Source of the DNA: Paenibacillus lutimineralis
GTDB taxonomy: Bacteria; Bacillota; Bacilli; Paenibacillales; Paenibacillaceae
Assembly (NCBI RefSeq): GCF_003991425.1
Contig: NZ_CP034346.1
Span: 6,005,501 to 6,069,500 of the forward strand
Length of the DNA: 64,000 nucleotides
Direction of reading: 5' to 3'
A model generated the notes under the pieces. It saw only the letters and a program-made list of their open reading frames with translations. It did no database searches and was not told the origin of the DNA. Below are positions 1-8,889 of the stretch, piece after piece (position 1 is the stretch's first letter; each line of letters starts with the position of its first letter). The position numbers and the translations under genes were made by a program.

Positions 1-826
1 GTTTGATCCACGAAATGAGCGGCTGCGCAACGAAGATCAATATCCCGTTCAGCGTCCAGAGAATACTATAATTCCATTCCGGCATCCCTCGCGAGATTGT
101 GTAGGGTGATACCCCGTTATTCCATACACAGTTAGCCAGCCAGATGAAGAAAGAGCCAAGTCCCATGAAGAAATATATCTTGTAATTTAACATCAAATTC
201 CAGTTATTCTTCTTATCTGCATTCTCTTTCTTCTTTTCCACGTGGAACTTGCCCTGCGTTTTTTGAACTTTGTTCAAATAAACCCAGAAGAAGCCGGCAA
301 ATAGGGCCGAGATCAAACCATTCAATATGAAGCTTAGATTATACGAAATTTGCGCCAAAAATCCACTGATGGCTGTTCCCAGAGCTACGCCGATATTGTT
401 AGCTACATAAATAATATTGAATAATTCCGCGCGTCTCTCTGTGAATCGGAAGCCGATAAAGGCCTGAATCGCCGGCAAAGCCATCGAGTTAAAAAAACCA
501 ATCAGGCACATCAATAGTAAAAATAAATGCCATTGTCCGCTCCCATAAGGCAGCAACAATAGAAATAGTGCGTTCAGTCCGACTCCACCTACGATCAGGC
601 GCTTTACTCCAAGGCGGTGGTACAAAGAGCCGCCGAGCAGCTGCCCAAATATACCGCCTAATGACATAACCAGCACGGCAAGACCGGCATCCGTTACCGT
701 TCTTCCCAGCTCTTTGAATACAAACATCGTAATCAGCGGCCACATCAACGCGCCGCCCGCAGAACTGATCAAGCTTGCTACCAGAAAAATCTTGACCTCA
801 CGCGGATATGAAGCTAGGCCTCTCAT
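1..826 (-). CDS. MFS transporter, 3' end cut by window edge
   Basis: The first 275 or so residues of a major facilitator superfamily permease; the gene runs off the left edge. The start is the ATG at 826-824, preceded by an AAGGAGG ribosome site. The reading gives about seven hydrophobic helices. After helix two comes a cytoplasmic loop (GGSLYHRLGVKR) that resembles the MFS loop 2-3 motif GxxxDRxGRR. A lysine-rich loop (KVQKTQGKFHVEKKK) fits the central cytoplasmic loop between the two six-helix halves. It lies 81 bp downstream of the YoaE-like oxidoreductase on the same strand with no terminator visible between, so co-transcription is possible. Substrate cannot be told from sequence; drug or sugar efflux are both typical of this subfamily. 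Fold confident, function not. Confidence 0.8.
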   Translation of the reverse strand, partial: MRGLASYPREVKIFLVASLISSAGGALMWPLITMFVFKELGRTVTDAGLAVLVMSLGGIFGQLLGGSLYHRLGVKRLIVGGVGLNALFLLLLPYGSGQWHLFLLLMCLIGFFNSMALPAIQAFIGFRFTERRAELFNIIYVANNIGVALGTAISGFLAQISYNLSFILNGLISALFAGFFWVYLNKVQKTQGKFHVEKKKENADKKNNWNLMLNYKIYFFMGLGSFFIWLANCVWNNGVSPYTISRGMPEWNYSILWTLNGILIFVAQPLISWIK

Positions 827-907
827 GCTGTATTCCTCCTTCTGGAACAGTCCTGTGTGAGGGCAGTTCTCGACCATTTTCTACAGTTCTATCATTTAAT
901 CCCGCAA

Positions 908-2977
908 CTAAGGCTGTCGCTGTACCTCCACGACCGTAGAGAAGAACACCGCTCCACCGCCCATATCAGCCAACCGATCGGAGGTCAGGGCATTCGCCCT
1001 ACGCGACTTGCCATCCTGATCCCACCACAGGCCCTGGCTAACTACGGTTCCCGGCAGCATCTTATCCGTTACCGAAGCTTTCACCTGATAGCGTCCACGA
1101 TCATTCCATACGATGACCTCATCACCATCAGCAATGCCCCGTAGCTCCGCATCCTGTGGATGGATCTGCAGCAGCGGCTGCTTCTCCAACTCAATATGCT
1201 TGCCTGCATTACCGAAGGAAGAGTTCAAGAAATTATGGTTAGGGGGAGAAATAAACATCAGCGGATACACATCGCCAGTCCCTGGCCTCCGCTCACCATC
1301 ATATCCCTCCTGCAGTGGAGTGTAGGTAGGCAGAGGTGGAAGCCCTGCTTCCTCCATCCTCGCTGAGTATAGCTCGATCTTGCCTGATGGCGTCGTCAGC
1401 CGCTGCAGAAATTGCCGCTTCGGTTCCATATTGAGTTTCATAAATCGCTGCTGTTTAAGACCTTCCAGCGTGATCCCTTCAAGATAAGGGTTCGCTGTAA
1501 AATTGAGAGCCTGACGAATCATATCTTCCTCACGGTCCTTGAAGGCATCCTCCTCGAATCCCATCGCCTCAGCAAGCAGCTTGAACGTCTCCACATTGCT
1601 CTTGCTCTCTCCCTGGGCAGGAATGACCGGCTCCTGAAGCTGAACATAGTGATGCCAATATGAATTGTATAAATCCGTATTCTCAAATGAAGATGTCGCC
1701 GGCAGCACGATATCGGCATACCTCGCCGTATCAGTCAAGAACAGGTCGTGCACCACCGTGAACAGATCCTCGCGGGACAGTCCTTGCTCCACCTTCACCG
1801 TATCCGGTGCTACAACTGCCGGATTAGAGCAATAGACGAACAAAGCCCGAATCTTTGGCGTCAAGGTTAGCAGTGCTTCTCCGATTTGATTCATGCTCAC
1901 GGTTCGCGCATCAGGGTTAGGGCGCAGATCCGGACACTCCAAGGCATCGTCGTTCACTTTCCCATAGGCACCGTTCGATTTATAAGCTCCGCCTCCAGGC
2001 ACAAGCCATTGTCCTATGAGGGCTGGCAGGCAGGTAATCGTCCGTACGGTCATGCCCCCGTTATCATGATGTTGAAGTCCATTTCCGATATGAATATAGG
2101 CTGGAGATGTCTGTCCATACATCAAGGCAAGCTTGACAATATCCTCCGTAGGAACGCCTGTAATGACCGATACACGCTCCGGCGTATACTGACGAACATG
2201 CTCCCGAAGCTGTTCATGACCGATCGTATACTGCTGTAAGAACTCTTCATTCACAAGCTGCTGTTCGAACAGTACATGCATCAATCCTAGGGCTAGTGCG
2301 CTGTCTGTTCCCGGATAGACAGGAATGAACCAGTCGGCACGCTGCCCGGTCCGATTGCGATGGACATCGATCACAACCAACTTGGACCCCTGCTTCCGTG
2401 CCTTCTCGATCAGAGCGATCTGATGCATATTCGTGCTGACGAGATTACCGCCCCACACGATGATCAGCTTCGCCTGTACCGTCTCTTCGGGGCTAGTCCC
2501 GCCGCCGAAGCCCATCGTATATTTCCAGCCAGTGTTACCGGCGGAATTGCATATTCCCTGCTGAAGCTGAGAGGAGCCGAGCCGATGGAAGAACCGGCGG
2601 TCCATTCCGTCCACGCTGAGCATCCCCATATTTCCATAGAAGCTGTAAGGCAGGATCGACTCTGAACCATATTCCTTAATCAATCCTTGATACCGCTCTG
2701 TAATCTCTGCGATAGCCTCATCCCAGGTAATCCGTTCAAACTTGCCTTCCCCTTTGGCCCCTACACGGCGGAGAGGATATAGCACACGCTCCGGATGATA
2801 GATCCGTTCTGTCATATTTCTTACTTTATTACAAATCGCACCCTGGGTGATTGGATGGTCCGGGTTGCCGGCCACCTTGACGATTCGTCCATTCTCTTTG
2901 TGCAGCAGCAAACCGCAGGTGTCTGGGCAATCCAACGGACATACTGCAGGAAATACTCCATTCTCCTCTTGAACCAT
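908..2977 (-). CDS. yoaE: YoaE-type molybdopterin oxidoreductase
   Basis: A 689-residue member of the Mo/W-bis-MGD oxidoreductase family (formate dehydrogenase, DMSO and thiosulfate reductase relatives), closest in type to B. subtilis YoaE, whose substrate is unknown. The N-terminus carries a 4Fe-4S motif: Cys13, Cys17, Cys21 (CPLDCPDTC) and Cys49 (GAICNK). A CNSAG segment near residue 142 lies where the metal ligand is expected. The C-terminal third (about 570-680) is the molydopterin-dinucleotide-binding beta-barrel. There is no Tat signal, so it should be cytoplasmic. The ATG is set by TAGGAGGG nine bases upstream. It sits downstream of a formate/nitrite channel gene on the same strand but behind a terminator-like hairpin. 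That neighbourhood suggests a small-anion redox role; this is inference. Confidence 0.85.
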   Translation of the reverse strand: MVQEENGVFPAVCPLDCPDTCGLLLHKENGRIVKVAGNPDHPITQGAICNKVRNMTERIYHPERVLYPLRRVGAKGEGKFERITWDEAIAEITERYQGLIKEYGSESILPYSFYGNMGMLSVDGMDRRFFHRLGSSQLQQGICNSAGNTGWKYTMGFGGGTSPEETVQAKLIIVWGGNLVSTNMHQIALIEKARKQGSKLVVIDVHRNRTGQRADWFIPVYPGTDSALALGLMHVLFEQQLVNEEFLQQYTIGHEQLREHVRQYTPERVSVITGVPTEDIVKLALMYGQTSPAYIHIGNGLQHHDNGGMTVRTITCLPALIGQWLVPGGGAYKSNGAYGKVNDDALECPDLRPNPDARTVSMNQIGEALLTLTPKIRALFVYCSNPAVVAPDTVKVEQGLSREDLFTVVHDLFLTDTARYADIVLPATSSFENTDLYNSYWHHYVQLQEPVIPAQGESKSNVETFKLLAEAMGFEEDAFKDREEDMIRQALNFTANPYLEGITLEGLKQQRFMKLNMEPKRQFLQRLTTPSGKIELYSARMEEAGLPPLPTYTPLQEGYDGERRPGTGDVYPLMFISPPNHNFLNSSFGNAGKHIELEKQPLLQIHPQDAELRGIADGDEVIVWNDRGRYQVKASVTDKMLPGTVVSQGLWWDQDGKSRRANALTSDRLADMGGGAVFFSTVVEVQRQP

Positions 2978-3094
2978 CTCTCATCCCTCCTAATTAGGTA
3001 ATTGTATTTGATAACAGGCATGAATGTCTATAGATAGGATAACGCCCCAGTTCGCCGATTACATGATGTATAGTTCCTTCAAAACATGTACCTA

Positions 3095-3158
3095 GAAAAA
3101 TACAAATGACCCGAGCATGAGGTCCTTCCTGATAAGGAACCTGACATACACGAGTCAC
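3095..3158 (-). terminator. Terminator after the formate/nitrite channel
   Basis: On the minus strand a long imperfect hairpin (arms ending GUGAC at 3158 and GUCAU at 3106, apex near 3131) is followed by UUUGUAUUUUU. It lies 38 bases beyond the channel gene stop and should separate it from the yoaE-like gene. Confidence 0.6.
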
Positions 3159-3196
3159 TTGCGATGATCTATATTATAGAACTCAATGGATGGGAG

Positions 3197-4018
3197 TTAA
3201 GCCTTCGCGTCGGCCTTGGCAGTCACCGAATCGACTGCAGTTTCCTCCTTGGCATCTTTCAAGTATACAGCCCAATAGGCTCCGGCAACGAACAATGCGC
3301 CACCCGTCAAGTTACCGAGCCAAACAGGAATAAAGTTCATGAAGTATTCTCCCCAGGAGAAGTAACCTTCAAATATTGCCGCCGGAATCAGAAACATATT
3401 GGCCACAACGTGCTGGAATCCGATCGCCACAAAGGCCATGGTCGGGAACCAGATCCCGAGTATTTTACCGCTGAAGTTGTCTGCGCCATAGGCCAGCCAT
3501 ACCGCAAGAGCTACCAGCCAGTTACAGCCAATACCGGACACAAACGCCTGAAGGAAGTTATCGTCCAGCTTATGTCCTGCCATATCAACCAGCTTGTCGA
3601 GGTAAACTCCGCTTGAAGTTAGACCAACAACATGTCCGAAGAAATAAGCAACAAACAAGGCCCCAACAAAATTGGAGATCGTAATCAGGATCAAATTCTT
3701 GAACATTTCGCCCGTCGTGATTCTCTTCTTGAACCGTGCCAGGGACACAGCCATCATATTCCCGGTCAACAGTTCGCCCCCCGCCAGCAGCACTAGAATA
3801 AGGCCAACCGGGAACACCGCAGCACCAATGAAAGTTGCAATGCTTCCCCACTCTTTAGGCGCGCCAGCAATCACGCGAATATCGAGCAGGAATCCAAGAG
3901 CAATAAACGCCCCGCCCAAGAAACCGAGAATAAACACGGTCAAGAGTGGATTATGTGCCTTCTTCACTCCGGTTTCCACCGTTGCTTGAGCAATCTGATC
4001 CGGTTTGTAATACGCCAT
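3197..4018 (-). CDS. Formate/nitrite transporter (FocA/NirC family)
   Basis: A 273-residue pentameric anion channel of the FNT family that moves formate or nitrite across the membrane. Six hydrophobic helices are readable. The signature histidine of the selectivity filter is in GFQHVVANM, and the family motif GNMMA follows helix two. The start chosen is ATG 4018 (MAYYKPD), preceded by GGGAGAGAAATTCC. The frame stays open 27 codons further upstream, but that stretch has no ribosome site and does not look like the family N-terminus. The tail after about residue 255 is hydrophilic and Ala/Lys rich. The promoter carries an Fnr-type box at -41.5, so anaerobic induction is likely. B. subtilis YwcJ is the nearest familiar relative; whether formate or nitrite is carried cannot be decided. 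Confidence 0.92.
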   Translation of the reverse strand: MAYYKPDQIAQATVETGVKKAHNPLLTVFILGFLGGAFIALGFLLDIRVIAGAPKEWGSIATFIGAAVFPVGLILVLLAGGELLTGNMMAVSLARFKKRITTGEMFKNLILITISNFVGALFVAYFFGHVVGLTSSGVYLDKLVDMAGHKLDDNFLQAFVSGIGCNWLVALAVWLAYGADNFSGKILGIWFPTMAFVAIGFQHVVANMFLIPAAIFEGYFSWGEYFMNFIPVWLGNLTGGALFVAGAYWAVYLKDAKEETAVDSVTAKADAKA

Positions 4019-4134
4019 GGAATTTCTCTCCCTTGAAATATTTTTTGTTTTTATATAAAAACTTAGCTTAATATCATTAAGCCAACCAAGTCTCGCCAAG
4101 ACTAGCTTACAGCGTGATTTTCATTTCGACTTTC

Positions 4135-4177
4135 ATTGTATCGTGGGTCATCCTTTGGTTATGTGATTTTTGTCACA
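4135..4177 (-). promoter_or_regulatory. Fnr-type class II promoter of the channel gene
   Basis: TGTGA-TTTTTG-TCACA at 4162-4177 matches the Bacillus Fnr consensus TGTGAnnnnnnTCACA in all ten fixed bases. On the minus strand a -10 hexamer TACAAT lies at 4140-4135. With the usual +1 near 4128 the box is centred at about -41.5, the classic activating position of Crp/Fnr proteins, and no good -35 is present. The dyad also fits the core of a Rex site. Confidence 0.7.
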
Positions 4178-4205
4178 AACTATATGATGGGACTTTTTTG
4201 CCTTA

Positions 4206-4250
4206 CAAAAAAGACCCCATCCTCCGCTTGTAAGTGGAAAATGAGATCTT
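4206..4250 (-). terminator. Terminator of the FhuF-like gene
   Basis: Minus-strand arms at 4250-4241 and 4220-4211 form a ten-pair stem (with G-U pairs) followed by UUUUUUG. It lies 11 bases past the stop at 4261. Confidence 0.7.
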
Positions 4251-4260
4251 ATTCCTTATT

Positions 4261-5049
4261 TTACTGGCTGTATGCCGATTGAATCTCCTGATATCTCTTC
4301 TGTCGATCCTGCTTGCTTAGCTTCGGACAGGTATAACAATATCCATCCCCGGTCAGATAAGCCAGACAGCAGGTCGGCTTCATACGCGTCTGCTCCCCGG
4401 GCTGATACGGATCATCCAACCAGATCTCCTTCACATCAAAAGGATTGCGCTTCAAGCCGAAGCAGCTGCAGTTGATATGCTTCGTAAGAGCTCCATAGGC
4501 TTCTAGCAAGTGCTCCCGATGCTGCTCTTCATCAAATAAACCGCTCAATAGATTCACGTAATATTCGGCCCCTAGCGGAATTTGCCCCCAGAGCTGGGAT
4601 AGAGGGAGGTCAGTAACCGCAGAGATTGCTGACATAATTGGCTGCAAAGAGCGATAGAATTGCTCCATTGAATTCCGCTGCCACTCGGTACGCTCGCCTG
4701 TAGGCCAAGCCAACTCTGCCGCTGATTTGAGCACAAATAAAAGTTGTGGATATCCGTTCCCGCAATCGATCTGAATCCTCAAATTAGTGGGTGACAGATC
4801 CAATCTCACGTCCGTCATTGCCGTCATATAGATCATCGCTGCACAGACTGTCCGCCAGCTCGACGCAAAGTAAGTCCCAGCGACATCGATCTTGCTGCCT
4901 TGGATCTGGTGCTTATATTCTAACAGGAGCAGCTTGATCTGCTCCTGATCGGTCAATAACTGCGCATCTACGCTATAAATCGCATCTGGTCTGGGATCCC
5001 TTACTACCGATAAATATTGTGAGAGCCACTCATATTGGATGTCTCGCAT
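4261..5049 (-). CDS. FhuF-like [2Fe-2S] siderophore-iron reductase
   Basis: A 262-residue protein resembling FhuF and the C-terminal domain of IucA/IucC-associated reductases. Its end carries the diagnostic cysteine cluster CC-x9-C-x2-C (CCLAYLTGDGYCYTC, about residues 227-241). This matches the FhuF pattern CC-x10-C-x2-C that binds a [2Fe-2S] centre. Such proteins reduce ferric siderophores in the cytoplasm to release iron. The gene starts two bases after the stop of the upstream siderophore ABC ATPase, so the two form one Fur-controlled operon. The rest of the protein has little recognisable sequence. The cysteine spacing is one residue shorter than classical FhuF, which is common in Bacillales versions. 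Reductase activity is inferred from family and context. Confidence 0.75.
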   Translation of the reverse strand: MRDIQYEWLSQYLSVVRDPRPDAIYSVDAQLLTDQEQIKLLLLEYKHQIQGSKIDVAGTYFASSWRTVCAAMIYMTAMTDVRLDLSPTNLRIQIDCGNGYPQLLFVLKSAAELAWPTGERTEWQRNSMEQFYRSLQPIMSAISAVTDLPLSQLWGQIPLGAEYYVNLLSGLFDEEQHREHLLEAYGALTKHINCSCFGLKRNPFDVKEIWLDDPYQPGEQTRMKPTCCLAYLTGDGYCYTCPKLSKQDRQKRYQEIQSAYSQ

Positions 5050-5051
5050 TC

Positions 5052-5894
5052 TTATTTGGCCAACTGATTGGCGATTTCAACTTTTCTACCACGAAGCACC
5101 TTTCCTTCAGCAGCACGATACAGCTCATATGGAAGACATAATGGCACACCGCTGCGTGGATCTGTAACGATATCTGCTTCTATACCGAATACTTCACGCA
5201 GCACTCCTGTCGTCACGACTTCTTCAGGGGTACCTGAGGAGATGGCTTGCCCTTGTTTGATAGCAACCATATATTGCGAATATCGAGCAGCATGATTCAG
5301 ATCATGAACGACCATAATGATCGTCCGCCCCAAATCATGGTTCAATTGCTCCAGCAGCTGCATCACTTCAAGCTGATGGGCCATATCAAGAAAGGTCGTT
5401 GGCTCATCCAGGAACAGAATATCCGTCTCTTGTGCCAACGCCATGGCAATCCAGGCACGCTGCCGTTGTCCGCCAGATAACTGATCCAACCCACGTTCGC
5501 TGAATTCGCTCATCTTCGTCGCTTCCAGCGCCCAGTCGATAACGCGGCGGTCCTCCGCTTTCAGGCCACCGAATCCTTTCTGATGGGGGAAGCGTCCATA
5601 GGAGACCAGCTCCCGGACAGTAAGTCCCTCTGGAGCGGTAGGATTCTGCGGAAGAATCGCCAACTGCTTGGCAACTTCCCGGGTCGATTGCTTGTGAATC
5701 GATTTCCCGTCGAGCAGGACCGTCCCAGACTTAGGCTGCAGAATACGGGCCATCGTCTTCAATATCGTCGATTTCCCTGAGCCGTTAGCTCCGACCAATG
5801 CCGTAATCTCCCCTGCGGGGATTGAAATATTTAAATCTTGAACGATCAAGCGATCCTCATAGGCGATATCCAAATGAGAGGTCTTCAATGACAC
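5052..5894 (-). CDS. Siderophore ABC transporter ATPase (YusV/FhuC-like)
   Basis: A cytoplasmic ATPase of the ferric siderophore/B12 importer class, about 280 residues. Visible motifs: Walker A GANGSGKST, signature LSGGQRQRAWIA, Walker B DILFLDEPTTFLD, and the switch histidine in MVVHDLNHAARY. The start is read as GTG at 5894, nine bases after AAGGGAG. An ATG nine codons further upstream has no ribosome site and would include the Shine-Dalgarno in the gene. No permease or binding protein lies next to it. This matches B. subtilis YusV, a stand-alone ATPase that serves several siderophore importers. The pairing with a FhuF-like reductase and a perfect Fur box make an iron role firm; the particular siderophore is unknown. 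Confidence 0.9.
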   Translation of the reverse strand: MSLKTSHLDIAYEDRLIVQDLNISIPAGEITALVGANGSGKSTILKTMARILQPKSGTVLLDGKSIHKQSTREVAKQLAILPQNPTAPEGLTVRELVSYGRFPHQKGFGGLKAEDRRVIDWALEATKMSEFSERGLDQLSGGQRQRAWIAMALAQETDILFLDEPTTFLDMAHQLEVMQLLEQLNHDLGRTIIMVVHDLNHAARYSQYMVAIKQGQAISSGTPEEVVTTGVLREVFGIEADIVTDPRSGVPLCLPYELYRAAEGKVLRGRKVEIANQLAK

Positions 5895-5947
5895 GTTGAC
5901 GCACTCCCTTTCTCTGTACAACCATAAAACAGCTCCATAATATCTTA

Positions 5948-5977
5948 AAGATACTGATAATCATTATCATTTGTCAA
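5948..5977 (-). promoter_or_regulatory. Fur box inside a sigma-A promoter
   Basis: TGATAATCATTATCA at 5955-5969 is a perfect 7-1-7 Fur box. On the minus strand it lies wholly within the 18-base spacer between TTGACA (5977-5972) and TATCTT (5953-5948), so bound Fur should block polymerase directly. Confidence 0.88.
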
Positions 5978-6100
5978 TACATATTTATGTTTGTCAGACC
6001 TGTGTACGTGCACAGGAGAACAACCGTTCCAGCCTTATAACCTAAGGCTTCTGGCAATTTTAATGGCGGATCGGAGTCAATCTGGGCTACAAAACAAAGA

Positions 6101-6126
6101 AAAAAAAGGGCACCATCTTGGCGCCC
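6101..6126 (-). terminator. Terminator of the VanY-like gene
   Basis: Minus-strand GGGCGCCAAGAUGGUGCCC folds to a seven-pair stem and is followed by UUUUUUU. It lies about 78 bases beyond the stop codon. Confidence 0.85.
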
Positions 6127-6203
6127 TTCCTCATTCGGTCATATTCCAACCTTTATTCTAACCTCTTCATATTTACACGCACGCTATCATATAGAATACC
6201 CCA

Positions 6204-7073
6204 TTAAGGATTCGCTGTTACGGGAATCGATCCATAATATTCTTCCAGGGTAATTCCCCGATCAGCAATCTCGGATGCGATATCAGCGCCAACATAACGG
6301 ATATGCCAAGGTTCATATTTGTAGCCAGTAATACTATCTTTGCCTTCAGGATAACGAATAATGAAGCCATATTCCGAAGCATGCTTGGCCAGCCAATCCG
6401 CTTCTTTCGTGTCCCCGAAGCAATCTTCTGCAGCACACTTCCCATCGCTACCGGACACATCGATGGCAAGTCCTGTCTCATGCTCACTATGCCCAGGCAC
6501 AGCGCTGTAGGTCTTAGCTTTCTCTTCTCCATCCCGCTCAACATAGCGATTGAACAACGCAGTCTGCGTCTTATGGGAACGATAGGCCGATACCCCCGCC
6601 AAGTAAATTCCATCCTTCTCCGCACCGTCGAACAGATTCTCCAGCGCCTTAGCGGCTTCGCTGCGCATCATTCGTTTCTCTATTTTCTCTTTAAACGTAA
6701 AGCGAACATTCGGATATACGAGATCTGACGGATTATAATCATCCGGTAGTGCAAACTCCTTATTGACTAATACTGCAACACTATTCACATCAGAAGATGC
6801 CGCCATATCGGGTCCAGTTCCCTCTTGCGAAGAGCCTGTATTATCCGCCCCTGAATTGTCCGTCGACGTATTACCCTGATCTTCATTGTTCTTACTGTTG
6901 TCAGCTTCACTATCTCCAGGAGCTGCAGTCCCCTGATTATTCGTACCAGCGTTATTCACAGCCGGCTGATTGCTGCCGGAAGCTGTCTTATTCGTGTCAT
7001 TACAAGCCGTCACAAGTGCCATCGCAAGCAGTAATGCGGACACCATAGTCAGCGTCTTCACCTTTGTATTCAT
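6204..7073 (-). CDS. VanY/LdcB-type D-Ala carboxypeptidase lipoprotein
   Basis: A 289-residue surface lipoprotein that trims the peptide stems of peptidoglycan. The N-terminal signal ends in a lipobox LVTAC (Cys24). A low-complexity Asn/Thr/Ser/Gly linker of about 70 residues follows, as expected for a spacer through the wall. The C-terminal VanY domain (about 115-285) has the zinc-site motifs SEHETGLAID and EPWH and the upstream GVSAYRSHKTQ that family members share. It could act on D-Ala-D-Ala ends (VanY) or as an L,D-carboxypeptidase (LdcB); sequence alone does not decide. No resistance genes lie nearby, so a housekeeping wall role is more likely than glycopeptide resistance. Single gene with its own terminator. 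Confidence 0.88.
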   Translation of the reverse strand: MNTKVKTLTMVSALLLAMALVTACNDTNKTASGSNQPAVNNAGTNNQGTAAPGDSEADNSKNNEDQGNTSTDNSGADNTGSSQEGTGPDMAASSDVNSVAVLVNKEFALPDDYNPSDLVYPNVRFTFKEKIEKRMMRSEAAKALENLFDGAEKDGIYLAGVSAYRSHKTQTALFNRYVERDGEEKAKTYSAVPGHSEHETGLAIDVSGSDGKCAAEDCFGDTKEADWLAKHASEYGFIIRYPEGKDSITGYKYEPWHIRYVGADIASEIADRGITLEEYYGSIPVTANP

Positions 7074-7215
7074 CCACTAAGTCCCCCTGATACCTATTTG
7101 CAAAGTCTTACGATTATTATCAACGAACCTTCATTCGAACGATTCTAAATCGCGGCCTTACTATTGTACCAGAGTTGATCATAAATTTCCTGTCTCATAG
7201 ACATTCAAGAAGTAT

Positions 7216-8886
7216 CTAAAATCTGCCTGATTTAAAAATAGAATATAACAGCCATATCACCATCAATGTGGCAATGACGAAGCCTATATCGATAACCGGT
7301 ATGTTCCAGAGCAGAATCGGACTATTTGTCATGGAAGTACCGATAATAACGCCGACCATAATAATGCTGAATGACAGCAGTACAATACTGAAGGAAAGGC
7401 GGTTTCCAATCTGATTAAACTTGCGCATGAGCTCTTCCATCCCTGGGATGTCCATCTCCGTCTTAATCTTGCCCTTACCAATGATTGAGGATAAGCGCTG
7501 CATTTGCCGTGGCAAATCGGCCAACGATTCACCGAATTCAACAGCTTCGCCCAGCAGCTTCTTCCCTAGCCTGCGTGCGTCCAGCTTCTCGCGCAGCAGC
7601 TTCTTGCCGAACGGCTCGGCAAGATCAAGAATGCTGATATCTGGATCCAGACTCTGTAAGACACCCTCCACTGTCAATAAGGACTTACCGAGCAGCAGCA
7701 GATCCGCTGGGAGCACCACACCATGCCGCTGCGCTGCAGCGAACAGATCATTGATCGCAGTGCCGATACTGATCTGGGAGAATGGAATATCATAATAGGT
7801 CTCCCGTAGTCGCTCCAGATCGAGGCGTAATCCGTTCATATCCTCTACTTCGTCCAGCAGGCCCATTCGTAGGATGGCCCTTGTCATGCCCTCGGTATTA
7901 CGGCGCATTAAGGCAATAATTAGCGACGACAGCTGTTCCTTCATCTCGGAGCTAATCCGGCCCACCATCCCAAAATCAATAAACACAAGCCGGCCATCAT
8001 GAAGAACCAGCACATTACCAGGATGTGGATCTGCATGGAAATATCCACTAATGAAGATTTGATGGAGCATGGCATCGACCAAGGTAGCAGCGAGTTCCTT
8101 CACATCGATCCCGCTCGCCTTAATCTCCGAAGCTTTATTCAAATGAATACCCTCTACAAAATCCATCGTAAGTACTTTAGAGGTTGTGCATTCCCAGTAC
8201 ACTTTCGGAATGAATATTTTCTTGCTGCCTGTAAACTGTTTACTGACCCTCTCCATATTTCGGCCCTCGCCCGTATAATCCAGCTCTGCCTTAATCGATC
8301 TGGAGAACTCCTCTACCATTTGCGGTATTTGATAATGTCCGACCCAACCCCAGCGTTTCTTCGCAATCGCCGTCAGGTTTCTCAGAATATCCAGATCCCG
8401 ATCAATGATAGGGAAAATCCCCGGGCGTTGAATTTTAATCGCTACTTCTTCTCCAGTTGCCAACCGCCCCTGATGAACTTGGCCAATAGAGGCAGCGGCT
8501 AACGGTACTTCATTGAACTCAACCAGAAGCTCCTCTACAGGCATATGGAACTCTCTCTCCAGAATCGCTCTCGCTTCCCTGGCCGAGAATGGAGTAACTT
8601 GATCCTGGAGCTTGACCAACTCAGCAATGATAGATTCCGGAAGCAAGTCGGATCTAGTACTGGCGAGCTGTCCCAACTTCACAAAGGTCGGCCCAAGCTC
8701 CTCTAGTACGAGCCGAATTCTCTCCGCCAGTGTATGGCTCTCCGGCTCACTCTTCAGAATCCAGCGCAGCGGAACGGAGAACAGCCGGGTGAGTCCAATC
8801 TCCTCCGCAATATAACCAAAGCCATGGCGCCCCAGCGCCATGGCTATCTCCCGGTAACGCCCGGCATGCCGTACAGTAACTCGCAT
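7216..8886 (-). CDS. AarF/UbiB (ABC1) atypical kinase family protein
   Basis: A 556-residue member of the UbiB/AarF/ABC1 family. All family hallmarks are visible: KLGQLASTRSDLLP (the KxGQ motif), the alanine-rich AAASIGQVHQG loop replacing the usual glycine-rich loop, a lysine in VAIKIQRPG, then HADPHPGNVL and the DFG metal site (FIDFG). Two hydrophobic helices close the C-terminus (about 495-552), anchoring it to the membrane. In other bacteria UbiB supports quinone synthesis or lipid handling through ATPase activity; in Firmicutes its role is unknown. The start ATG follows the stop of the small coiled-coil gene by one base, so the two form an operon with translational coupling likely. Confidence 0.88.
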   Translation of the reverse strand: MRVTVRHAGRYREIAMALGRHGFGYIAEEIGLTRLFSVPLRWILKSEPESHTLAERIRLVLEELGPTFVKLGQLASTRSDLLPESIIAELVKLQDQVTPFSAREARAILEREFHMPVEELLVEFNEVPLAAASIGQVHQGRLATGEEVAIKIQRPGIFPIIDRDLDILRNLTAIAKKRWGWVGHYQIPQMVEEFSRSIKAELDYTGEGRNMERVSKQFTGSKKIFIPKVYWECTTSKVLTMDFVEGIHLNKASEIKASGIDVKELAATLVDAMLHQIFISGYFHADPHPGNVLVLHDGRLVFIDFGMVGRISSEMKEQLSSLIIALMRRNTEGMTRAILRMGLLDEVEDMNGLRLDLERLRETYYDIPFSQISIGTAINDLFAAAQRHGVVLPADLLLLGKSLLTVEGVLQSLDPDISILDLAEPFGKKLLREKLDARRLGKKLLGEAVEFGESLADLPRQMQRLSSIIGKGKIKTEMDIPGMEELMRKFNQIGNRLSFSIVLLSFSIIMVGVIIGTSMTNSPILLWNIPVIDIGFVIATLMVIWLLYSIFKSGRF

Positions 8887-8889
8887 TGC

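Noticed and set aside
6204..7073. VanY-like gene as a vancomycin-resistance determinant
   Set aside because: No vanRS or vanHAX genes are near, and lipoprotein VanY/LdcB homologues are ordinary wall enzymes.
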